From positions 15,301 to 79,300 of the forward strand of contig NW_025936561.1 in assembly GCF_000764305.2 (NCBI RefSeq): 64,000 nucleotides of DNA, read 5' to 3'. Position numbers and translations under genes: made by a program. Below, piece by piece: positions 35,456 to 47,800 of this stretch. The notes beneath the pieces are model-generated. The model did not search any database and had not been told where the DNA came from. It saw only the letters and a list, made by a program, of their open reading frames with translations. Each line of letters begins with the position of its first letter. Position 1 is the stretch's first letter. Origin of the DNA: Hyalella azteca. Taxonomy: Eukaryota; Arthropoda; Malacostraca; Amphipoda; Hyalellidae.

Positions 35456-35847
35456 TTTCCAAAATCCACGTTATTGAATAAATTTATTTCAACTCAACAA
35501 GTGTCAAAACTTCAAACTTAATTAGCAAGAAACCATATCAAGCAGAATATCAGGATAATTTTTTTTACTTAATTCCTTCTGCAGAAGTCAGTGATTGAGT
35601 ATTCTATACATGATAATGTTGAAGTTACTGCATAGTTTTTACTGTCATGATTACAGTATCATCTGAATATAAGTATTGGATGAATGGTTCTGAGTCTAAT
35701 GAGCCAACCCTGGAGCAGTAACTTCTCAAATTGTCTGCAAAATTGGTTCAGAGATTCCTTGAGAGATGTTATACTCAGCACTTAAAGAAGGCTCTGGTAA
35801 ATAAGGCTCTGGGTGTGATGTTTTAATGTTCCTTTCTTCTTTTGCAG
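35456..35847. other. Unique DNA before the first PSMD1 exon read
   Basis: AT-rich, with a normal polypyrimidine tract and TTTTGCAG acceptor at the end. It is the 3' part of PSMD1 intron upstream of 35848; the short first coding exon was not located. Confidence 0.55.
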
Positions 35848-38800
35848 CGGGCATCCTTGCTTTGCTGGATGAGCCAGAAGCTGAGCTTCAAGTCTTTGCT
35901 CTGGAGAGGCTCAATGAGATCATTGATGTCTTCTGGCCTGAGATTGCTGATTCAGTTCAGAAAATGTAAGTATTGTTCACATGAATATAATTTTTAGATA
36001 GCTTGCTTAGGACAAGTCAATATTTGGCCTTGATGCAGCATTGTGTAGGGCACATAGCAAATTGCATTGGCATTGTCAAACTCACTTTCCATTCCAGTCA
36101 ACCAGTTTTTAACAAAGTAATTTCAGTAGTAAAATATTAAGTTGTGTCCTAAATTGTTACCAGATTCATTTATTTGTAGTTAAATTTCACTAACGAGGCT
36201 TAGAGATGATAAAAAAATTTTTTACCTAGGACCAATGATGAATTAGCTTCACTGTTATTCCTGTTGACTGGAATATTTTGACATTCTTGTATATATATAT
36301 AATCCATCTGATATTGATTCAACACTTGTACACCTCCTAGTAGGACATACAGTACTGGTACTTCTCTTATGGAACTTACAAATTGGATTTAGCTTATAAT
36401 TGGAAAATATTTTATCACTAACATATTAAGGAACTTGAAAGCATTTGAAGCATGAACATCCATGGCCTGGGCTAGTCATGCACTATTAATGTAGGCATCA
36501 TCAAGGTTAGACTACTGCATCTTTTGGAATCTAGTGTAAGCAGTGCTTTTCTCCTGCTTATTTATTTTTATTGCAGCTCTTTTTTTTTATATAAACTGAA
36601 CCTACTTTTTAATATTAATTAGACTTTATTCTCTCCATTAGTTTTTTGCTATAAATTTGATTGTAAACTACCTCAATTTATTTGAAAATTTTGCTGCAGA
36701 AAATGTCGAATTATTCAGTATTTCATTATTTAGTAATTTAGCATGTAGTAATTTTTGCATTGTATTTAACAATACTAGGATTTCCTACTGAGAAGCTATG
36801 AAGTTATTCTGCCTCTGCCTGTTTTGCCCCAGTTTCAATACCTGCCTTTTTTTTACTGTGAACAGTTTTAAATAATGGAGGAACATTGGAACATGGTGTA
36901 TAACTTAGGTCCTCTGACACTCATCTACCTACATACAATTTTTGAAACACAGCTGGCACAGATATGGAACTTAGGAAATGATGAAATTTTAAATTGTAAA
37001 AAATGTCATGCAAATATAGTATGTTAATAAACATTAATATAGAATATGTGTACTGATATTAATTTATTCATTTTTTGTACAGTGAAGCACTGCAAGAAAA
37101 TGAGACCTTTGCAAAGCGGGAATTGGCTGCCCTTGTTGTGTCAAAAGTCTACTTCCATCTTGGCTCCTACTTGGACTCCCTTAACTTTGCTCTGCGATCT
37201 GGCTCTCTGCTCTCAAAGGATCCCAACACTCTCTACATCGACACTATCAAAGGTATTATTGCTGCTCAGGATCCCAACACTACATCAACACTATCAAAGG
37301 TATTATTGCTGATCAGGATCCCAACACTACATCGACACTATCAAAGGTATTATTGCTGCTCAGGATCCCAACACTACATCAACACTATCAAAGGTATTAT
37401 TGCTGCCCAGGATCCCAACACTACATCAACACTATCAAAGGTATTATTGCTGATCAGGATCCCAACACTACATCAACACTATCAAAAGTATTATTGCTAC
37501 TCAGGATCCCAACACACTCTACATCAACACTATCAAAGGTATTATTGCTGCTCAGGATCCCAACACACTCTACATCAACACTATCAAAGGTATTATTGCT
37601 GCTCAGGATCCCAACACATTCTACATCGACAGTAAGAAAGGTATTGATAATGTCAAAAGAACTATAGTGTCAATTTGGTTGGGTCAATAATTTGGGTTGC
37701 ATGAGATCCAATTATAAAGGCCATTGTAACAGTGAATTTCTGTAAATCACAGAATTGTCTTTTTTGATTGTAAGATCAAAAGTATACTAGTAAGAATGGT
37801 TTCATAATATCAGGACTAAAAGATTATGTAGCTGAGATAATGCATTGTTTTATCTTGAGGCTATTTGCAAAAAAATATTTTTGAAAAGTAAAACTCAATA
37901 CCACCTCTTAAAGTACCTACCTAACTGTGCATTAAGTTCTAAGTTGACAATGGTTGTGTCCGACAGTTTTCCTTGTACCATGCTTTCTGTAAATTTTCTG
38001 CCAGCAGTAGTCAGCTTGTATCTGATCCATTGGTAAATATTGCAGTCAATGCCATCGACCACTATGTTGGGCTGCGGAGGGACGCAGAGAAGATGGACCC
38101 AAGACTTGAGGCGTTGCTGAATGGCTTGTTTGAACACAGCCTGCAGGAGCACCAGTATAGACACGCACTTGGTATTGCCATCGAGACCCAGCGGATGGAC
38201 TGGTTCAGTCAAGCCATTGCAGCTTCGGTGCGTGCACAGAACATTAACAATGTCTCTGGGTTGGGACTGAACTTATCCCAAGCTCTGCTTAAACTAGAAT
38301 TTTGCCTTAACTGCTGTGATTCTCTGTGTAATTCCACCCTAGAAATTTTCAGCGCTCATCAAGTTTCACTACCTTTTAGCACCAATGCTGTTGCAATAGT
38401 AGTTTTTGAAAACAAACTTGACAAATGATGCTCCTGATTGTCAACCGCTAACAATCAAACGTTTCAAAATAGCACCTGCACATGGGTTGCTCATTGGGAT
38501 AAGAGTATATGCCTAGTAGTGTTTTTTTTAATATTCAGTGCACAGCATTTAAATATTAATAGCTTTATTTGTCTTCTGCTCAGATTTTAATTTCATAGTT
38601 GAACATGATTTCTATTAATGTAGCACTATCATATGATATTAAAAATAAGCAGATCAGTTTTTTGTTTGTTTGATTTTTTGTACTTTGGAGACATGTATAG
38701 AGAGACTCCGTGCATGATTTTTTGCATATTCCGTATTGCTCTATTGAAGGCTACTGATGTTCTGCCAAGAATCAATGCATTGGCTTTACAGGACGACCGC

Positions 38801-41800
38801 GTGGGCAGCATGCAGTACAGCTACCGCATGGCCATGCAGTATGTAGAGCAGAAACTCTTCAGAGATACTGTGCTGGAGGAGCTGGTTCGCCTCTACCAGA
38901 AAGACACTCATAGGCCTGACTACGTTAATATGTGCCAGTGCCTCATTCATCTCGACAGACCTTCTCACATTGCCACTATACTCGACTCCCTTATTAAAGA
39001 TGACTCCCTTAAAACTGCAGCCATGGTGAGTTTTTTTCAATTTTACAGTTAATTATATATCTTCTTGATGAACAGCAACTCCTTTCTACTTGTAAGCTTC
39101 TTGCAATTTAGGATCAACTATTGGTAAACTTTGGCACTTGGTATAAAACCTATTGGTATGTGTTTCTTCATCTGGAATGAAAATACTTGAATGTACGTCA
39201 CAGACTTGAAAAAAGTGTATAATTTGTTGTACTCTGCAAACAGGACAACGAGTTGATGGCATACCAGATTGGTTTTGATCTTTATGAGAGCGCAACACAG
39301 GACTTGCTGTGCCAAATACACAGAGAGCTCTGCGCTACTGCCCCTGTACCATCTCTGATCAAGGCTATGCAGCACCAGGTACGTGACTACACACTAAAAT
39401 ATCTCTGCCCTACTGCCCCTGTACCGTCTCTGATCAAGGCTATGCAGCACCAGGTACGTGACTACACACTAAAATATCTCTGCGCTACTGCTCCTGTACC
39501 ATCTCTGATCAAGGCTATGCAGCACCAGGTACGTGACTACACAGTAACACATCTCTGCGCTACTGCCCCTGTACCATCTCTGATCAAGGCTATGCAGCAC
39601 CAGGTACGTGACTACACAGTAACACATCTCTGCGCTACTGCTCCTGTACCGTTCGTTCACAAATTTGATTGCATTCTATGGTTTGTTTTTTGTTATATTT
39701 TTGTTAGATTACTAAGATGATATTCTAGTATAATATTGAAAACTTGTAAATTAAGAAAGCTTATTTTAAGAGACCTCAGTTTATGTTAAGGTTATATTGT
39801 TGGGATAATTACATTTATAATGTGCCACAATTTTTTACAAATATGTTATCTAACGTGGATATCACATCACTACACCAGTTATAAGACTACCCTAAAGGCC
39901 TCTACACTTTTTTGACTTTGCTATGCCACTCAATATGCTGGACCAACCAAAATTTGGAGGCCATTGGTATTTTCCCCATAAATCAAGCGATTATATATTA
40001 ATCAAGGCCCATAGCTTACAGTTCGTACCTATTGCAGATTTACAGCTACCGAGAGGTGTGTGTTGAAGCGTGTTAATTCACCTTAAATGCCTCGACATGC
40101 ATGCATCTTTTTTGATACAAGAATACTGTACAGTTGATCCTTATTTAAAAGCTCGTGTTGCATAACTAGAGCCATGGAGCTCTAAGGTTGAGGGTATCAG
40201 AAGCCCTTGATTATTTGACATCAGCTACTATGACTTCAGTTCCATTATCTGAGGCAGGGAACTGAAAACCGGGCTGTTGGAGCGTTGCTGTGCCTTTAAG
40301 GCCAATCAAACCTTTTACGCAAAACATGAATCATCCAATGCCAGGAACGTGTCGAGAAAGCTGGTTTTTATTTTTTTTTTTTGGGCGAAAAACCTTACAA
40401 AACAATAAAAAAAGTATATAAAAAATTGAATGACTTATTTTTCAAAAAAATTGCTGCACTTAATACCTGTACCTTATTGTGCTTCAAATTTTCTATGTAT
40501 ACTGCAAGCTTATTCCACAATTCATAGTCACCCATTCCTAAGCAGCAGTAATGCGAGCCCCGTAGCGTTAACCTCGTTATAGTAGGATGATATGTGTGCC
40601 CCCATAGGGACCCTCACCTTAAGTGGTTGCTTTGCCTTATGTCTCATATTGCTTCACTTGTACTCAGGAGCCTAGGAAAGGAAAAGATGGCGATGATGAC
40701 GGTGAGGACAAGAAGGAAGACGAGGAAGAAGAAGCAATGGAAGCCGAGAACCTGGCTTCAAAGGATGAAGCGGAAGGAGATGTCGCGTTACCGGAGGAAG
40801 AGAAATTATCTGATAAAGTTGACACAGCCTCTGCTGACCTGAAGTTGCTCGAGGATTTGGTGAGTGTTAACGCTAGATTATGTAGAGGGCAATCAAACAA
40901 TTGATTGGTCTGTCATCTGAGAGAGTTCTGCGCATTATTTTCCATTTAAACGATTGAATGAATTGCAAGGCCATCCTTTGTAAGATGCAGCTTAATATTT
41001 CTTTTCATTGAATCAAATCACCTGGAACTACAGTCACTATTCTGTCCACATGTATTTTCATTCTGTCCATATGTATTGGATTTTCATTTCTGTTCTGTTG
41101 AATGCATTTTTCAGAGCCCCGAAGAGAAAATTCATCAAAGCCGCTGCGAGAAAATGTCTCAGATTTTATCAGGGGAGGCAACGATCCAGCAACACCTGCA
41201 GTTCCTGATCAGCAACAACCACAGTGACCTGCTGATCTTGCGCCACACCAAGGACGCGGTGCGGGCCTCAGTGTGCCACACAGCCACCGTCATCGCCAAC
41301 GGCTTCATGCACTGCGGCACCACATCGGACCAGTTCCTCAGGGAGAACCTGGACTGGCTCTCTCGAGCCACCAATTGGGCTAAGATGACCGCCACGGCGT
41401 CCCTGGGAGTCATCCATCGTGGACACGAGAAGGAGGCCCTCACGCTCATGCAGGTGCGATTGATTTCAATTTTGGCTTAACACGTTGACTACGTATTGGT
41501 ACATATGCGTACCACGAAATGTATTTCTCCTGGTACATAATTCAGGGTTGCCAGATGGCCTAAAAAACGGCCAATTAAGTCCGTGAACAAAAAGGCCAAA
41601 AAAGCCTATAACTCAATATATACTAGTATATTTGTAGGTTCCGGTGTAAAAATTCAATTTTTTTAGTTAATTAGGAAGCGCCCCTTACAACCCCAATCAT
41701 AAATTTTAGCCGACCACCTAAATTGAAAAAACTAAATCGCGGAATTTGTCCGATAAAAAAAGAAAGTCAGGCAACCCTGTTCCATAATAGTACTAGAAAA

Positions 41801-44800
41801 ATGAAACAAAAGTACAAGATGAACCAATCGTAGTCAACGTGTTAACAGTGCACGTATACAGTATCTTATTTTTGCTTATTTTTTCAGTAATGTGGTCGGT
41901 GTTTTTTTTTGGAAGTGTAAATACCAACTTTCAAGCATGCAGGAGCCAACTTATAAGCATGCATCACCGCGATCAGCCGCTATGCAGTCCGATTTATCTC
42001 CCGTGGTATTCCTTCACTGAGTCTTCACGCTATTACTCCACTCGTGAATAAGATAGCTGTTTGAATTTCTAAATGCTATTCCAGCTATTTATTTTAAACT
42101 GTTGATACTTTGATAATAGTTGTGAACTTTTTATTATAACTGCCAATGATGCTTGTGTAAAGTAGGCAACTAATGCAGTTTTGAGATGTTACGTTGGTTT
42201 TAATATTCATTCTCTACTGACCGGCATGCCGCTCTTTACTGAATCAGAATCGTTGTGGTAGATGAAAACGAACTGAACTAGTAGGAACTGGTAACGAGGA
42301 ATGTGTTGACCATGGTTGAATTACATAAGGTTGACCCACGAGGATTTCCGTATTTCAGTTCAGCTTTCTTGTTACGTCACTGAGATCGAGAAACGTAAAC
42401 AATCCCGTCATTCCTATTACGGATTGGTTGACTGGTTTGTCACATTTCGGTGATTGGTTAATGCCCGTGACGTCACTGAGATCAGTGACGTCACAGACGA
42501 ACAACAAACTACATCCGCAAAAATGAGCTTCTCATGGGTCAACCTTATAGTACTTCAACCATGGTGTTGACAGCCGTGCTCAACCTCGCGGCTGCGGGCC
42601 GATGATACGGGGTAGGGGTGAGAGCTCACGGAAAAGCAAGTGGAAAAAGATGGCGGCCGCCTGGACACTGCTTGTTTCCTTAAAGCGCTCCAGTCACAGA
42701 AATGTGTTGATTGTGACGAGGCGATTGAGGGCATATGATGACTGAAATACAACGGGCCTCATTTTACAGCATAGTCCTGCTCATGGTGTCTCACAGTTCA
42801 TGCCTCGCGGCCGTACTTTCTTGAGAAAAATATTTGTTAATACAGAATGCCCGCGATACTTCGCTGGTTTACTTCCCGGATTTTTTCTAAATACTCATAT
42901 CGCACATATTGTTTTTCATAGTAAATTCTGAATTCGCCTTAATTCCTTCAAAATGTAAAACATGTAAGTGCTGAATTTTTGTGGAGTTTAGAACATCGTT
43001 GAAAGTTTTCACTTGTGTGGAATTAGTTGTAGAATGATTTGAAGGTTTAAGATTGTTAGCATTGTAAGATGGAGGAAACTTTCGTATACGTGCTTCTTTA
43101 GACTTGACAACGTAGTCAGTAACCTTAATTGTGTTGGAAATCTTCACTTAGAAGAGAATGAGGAATGTTCTAAAATGCACTGACTTACAGCTATACAAGA
43201 TACATAGATACTAACACAGACACCACGTTTTTCTTATGACGTATTTCAGGGAGCGTAGCATTCGAGGGAACACTGTATGTAACTGTTGAATTATTTTTAC
43301 GTTGATCACACAGATACGTTCAAGGATCCTAAGCACAAAAGATTTACAGATGCTATCTCTTGCTTTTATTTCTGGTTTGAAACTTTTGCCTCTGGTAGAG
43401 ACGGCAATAAATAATGATGGTAAATATTGCAGGCATATCTGCCCCGCGAGAGCAACAGCCCAGGCTATGTGGAGAGTGGCTCGCTCTACGCCCTTGGTCT
43501 GATCCACGCGAACCACGGAGGTGCCATCATTGACTACCTCCTGACGCAGACGAAGGAGACCAACAGCGAGGTTGTGAGGCATGGAGGTTGTCTGGGTCTC
43601 GGTCTGGCAGCGCTGGGCACGCAGCGCGTCGACATCTACGAGCAGCTGCACAAGTGCCTCCTTACTGACGACGCGGTCACTGGCGAGGGCGCTGGTCTTG
43701 CCATGGGACTCGTCATGATGGGCTCCAACCACACCAGAGTGATCAGGGGTGAGTGGTGTTAGCTGGGGTGAGTGGCGTGTTGGCAGGGGTGAGTGGTGTT
43801 AGCTGGGGTGAGTGGTGTGATCAGGGGTAAGTGGTGTTAGCAGGGATGAGTGGTGTGTTGGCAGGGGTGAGTTGTGTGATCAGGGGTGAGTGGTGTGATC
43901 AGGAGTGAGTGGTGTGATCAGGGGTGAGTGGTGTTGGCAGGGGTGAGTGGTGCGTGGTGTGATCAGGGGTGAGTGGTGTTAGCAGGGGTGAGTGGTGTGT
44001 TGGCAGGGGTGAGTGGTGTGATCAGGGGTGAGTGGCGTTAGCAGGGGTGAGTGGTGTGATCAGGGGTGAGTGGTGTGATCAGGGGTGAGTGGTGTGTTAG
44101 CAGGGGTGAGTGATGTGTTGGCAGGGGTGAGTGGTGTGTTGGCAGGGGTGAGTGGTGTGTTAGCAAGGGTGAGTGGTGTGATCAGGGGTGAGTGGTGTGA
44201 TCATGGGGTGAGTGGTGTGATCATGGGTGAGTGGTGTTGGCAGGGGTGAGTGGTGTTGGCAGGGGTGAGTGGTGTTAGCAGGCGTGAGTGGTGTGTGATC
44301 AGGGGTGAGTGGTGTGATAGGAGGTTAGTTTTGTGTTAGCAGGGGTGAGTGGTGTGATAGGAGATTAGTTTTGTTTTAGCAGGGGTGAGTGGTGTGTTAG
44401 CAGGGGTGAGTGGTGTGATAAGGGGTGAGTGGTGTGATCAGGGGTAAGTGGTGTGATCAGGGATGAGTGGTGTTAGCAGGGGTGAGTGGTGTTAGCAGGG
44501 GTAAGTGGTGTGATCAGGGGTAAGTGGTGTGATCAGGGGTGAGTGGTGTGATCAGGGGTGAGTGGTGTGATCAGGGGTGAGTGGTGTGATCAGGGGTGAG
44601 TGGTGTTAGCAGGGGTAAGTAGTGTGATCAGGGGTGAGTGGTGTTAGCAGGAGTGAGTGGTGTGTTGGCAGGGGTGAGTGGTGTGTTGGCAGGGGTGAGT
44701 GGTGTGATCAGAGGTGAGTGGCGTTAGCAGGGGTGAGTGGTGTGATCAGGGGTGAGTGGTGTGTGATCAGGGGTGAGTGGTGTATGATCAGGGGTGAGTG

Positions 44801-47800
44801 GTGTGTGATCAGGGGTGAGTGGTGTGTGATCAGCGGTGAGTGGTGTGTGATCAGGGGTGAGTGGTGTGATCAGGGTGAGTGGTGTGATCAGGGGTGAGTG
44901 GTGTGATCAGGGTGGGTGGTGTTAGCAGGATGATGTTGCCGGCACCGTGGGAGAGGGTGTGGTCTGAAATGCTCTTACTTCACGTCTCTGGCCGCTGTAT
45001 TGTAAATTTTGTCATTTACTTGATGAAAGAATAACAGCGGTAAGTATAAATTATACTGGATTATGGATTGTTCGTTAACAGCGGAGTAGTTACATGGTAA
45101 AGAATTAGTTGAATTATAAAATTGAAAGATTTAAATTAATGGTGTAAATCAAAGAGTATTTTTAGGAGCACACGAGGAGCAAGCAGTAACTTTAGGAGAA
45201 ATTAATACCTAATCAATACACTTGCCATGACATGTTGAATGTACATAAAATACGTAGTTTCCTTTATAAAAATAAATAGAACGCAGCATTCATGAGTTCA
45301 ATTTAGCGATGAAGTCAAGGCAGTGAAGACAATAGTTTACTGACTAGCCTAATGTATCTATGTCACAATTTAATAAAATATTCACAATTCAATAGGAATT
45401 GACTCACCAAAAATACAAATTAGAAAACTTTTTTTAGAATCGAATGAATGAAAAGCAATTCATGAGAACCAGTAAAAGTAAAACGGTGCAGTAAATATTG
45501 AAATAGTTTGGCTAGCATTAGATGCAACAGTAATAATTACAGCTGGTAGAATGGAGTGACAGTTAACTGGCAGTGAATAAGTTTAAATCGTTACAGAAGT
45601 TTGGTAAATGAACAAAACATTTTAAGTTCAAACCAAGTTAACTCATGGGCAATTATTGTACCATTCACAACTTATATTTTGCTATTAAAAGGCCCTACCT
45701 ATGAACTCACATAAGTATCAGGTCCTTTTAAGGCAAACCACCGACATAAAGTAGACAGCCTGTTAAAGGATACTGCGGACAAGTACTAACACTCGGATAG
45801 CCAGAGTAAGAAAACCAATCGGGGTTAGAAATGAAATTAACATGATTATGAAAATACAGATTTTATTTGTGTCGAGAAAGTCATGGTACCCCAGGTTATA
45901 GTGTGTTGAGAATTTTATTTACTTTCCTATAAATAAACAGAAATCTGTTTAAATAATTTTTTTGTGATGTCAAAATGACGGCTAATTTATATAATGTTCT
46001 CAGAAATGGTCGAACACGCTAGGGAAACTAGCCACGAGAAGATAACTCGTGGCCTTGCTGAGGGTATCGCCATAGCCATGTATGGTCAGCAGGATCAGGC
46101 TGAGGACCTCATCACCGAACTGCTGGCTGATAAGAATGCCATCCTGCGGCGTTGTGGCATGTACACCATAGCCATGGCGTACTGTGGCACAGCTTCTACG
46201 TCTGCCATGCGGCGCCTTCTACACGTCGCGGTCTCTGACGTAGACAATGACGTGCGCCGAGCGGCGGTTGAGGCCCTCGGCTTCCTGCTGTTCAGGTCGC
46301 CTGATCAGGTAAAAAATATATAACTCAGTACTCTCTGCAGTGAGTGACAGAGCGAGCATTTTCTCGTCGACGGAAATGTGAAGTCATGGACAGACGGACG
46401 GACATGACGAGCACAATAGCGCCTTTTTTCCATAAACGAGAAAATGCGCTAACAATCAAGGCTGCGTTCGTTGATGTGTCAATAAGTGCCTCGTGACAGT
46501 TGTATGCCGTCGTTGTTGCTGTTAGCTATTAGTAAGTATTGAAGATCCGGCAGCACCGTGAGCTACAGACGGGCGGCATTCTTTCTCATGGTTGTCTCTC
46601 AGTGGGTTAGCCGTATCTTGACTTGTTCATGAGACGACATTCTAACATTTTTATTTCTTCTTTCTTTAATTCGAAACTATAAAAATAAACAAATAATCTC
46701 ACACTAGTACGGCCAGACACTTTTTTTTAGAAATTTGTATCAGTCGAAAGGCAACATTCTGCCTTTTTTTATAAAAATCCAGCTATTTATTCATTTTTCT
46801 TGAATTTGAAACTAGAAAAACAAACAAATAATCTCACACTTCTACGGCCAGACACTTGAATTTTTTTTTTAAATTTGTGTCGGTCGAAGGAGAGTGTAAA
46901 CAAGGTTGTAAGTTACCCAGTTGTCGCTGTCATGAGGTCATGCCCTCCATGAGCATGAGTAAGCCGAAATGTTCCTACATCGGGTGCCTGAACATCAAGC
47001 AGCTAATAACTAAGGTTGCATAGTCATGAGAGGGAGGATGATGAATCAGAACTGAACGTGGAATGCACGGCAGAGTCCCGAACATTGCGCATTCAGCACA
47101 AACGCGTTCCCGAACATTTGCGCGTTCAGTATAAATATTGCGCGTGCTATTTTCCAGCTCTGGGATCAGATCCCTCAAGTGCTTGTCAATTCTGACTAAT
47201 AACGTATGCTTTCTCTTCGTTCATTGCAGTAATGCTAGTAGGGCTTGTATTATTGGTACTAGTCGGCTTGTACTATTACTACCTGTCTCAAGTTGCATAT
47301 CTTAGAAACATCTTTATACACCAATTACGTATAACGTGTTGTCATTAAAATTACTCACATTCCCAAATTTCTATTCTTGACACTCATTATGTGACGATAT
47401 TGATTTTTTGATGCTTATTTGGATCTCCAAAACCTATGGTATGTCTAACTGTTATCTCTGAATGCTCCACGTGGCAAGCGACGTTAGATTGATTAGATCT
47501 GAAATGCCAGTAAATGTGGCCTCAAGAATAACTAGTATAAAGGTAGTTGATGGGCAGCAATGATGTATCTTATAACTCACACCTGTATGTTGCAGGTGCC
47601 GAGCATGGTGTCGCTACTGTCGGAGTCATACAACCCCCACGTGCGCTACGGAGCGGCCATGGCGCTGGGTATTGCCTGCTCCGGCACAGGACACAAGGAG
47701 GCCCTCAATTACCTTGAGCCTCTCACCAACGATCCTGTTAACTTTGTCCGTCAAGGAGCCCTGCTGGCGTCGGCTCTCGTTCTCATACAACAAACCGAAG

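Noticed and set aside
37046..37667. ORFs of 88-186 residues with repeated YYCCSGSQH / [13 protein letters not shown]
   Set aside because: They are translations of the exon 2 junction minisatellite in several frames, not a separate gene.
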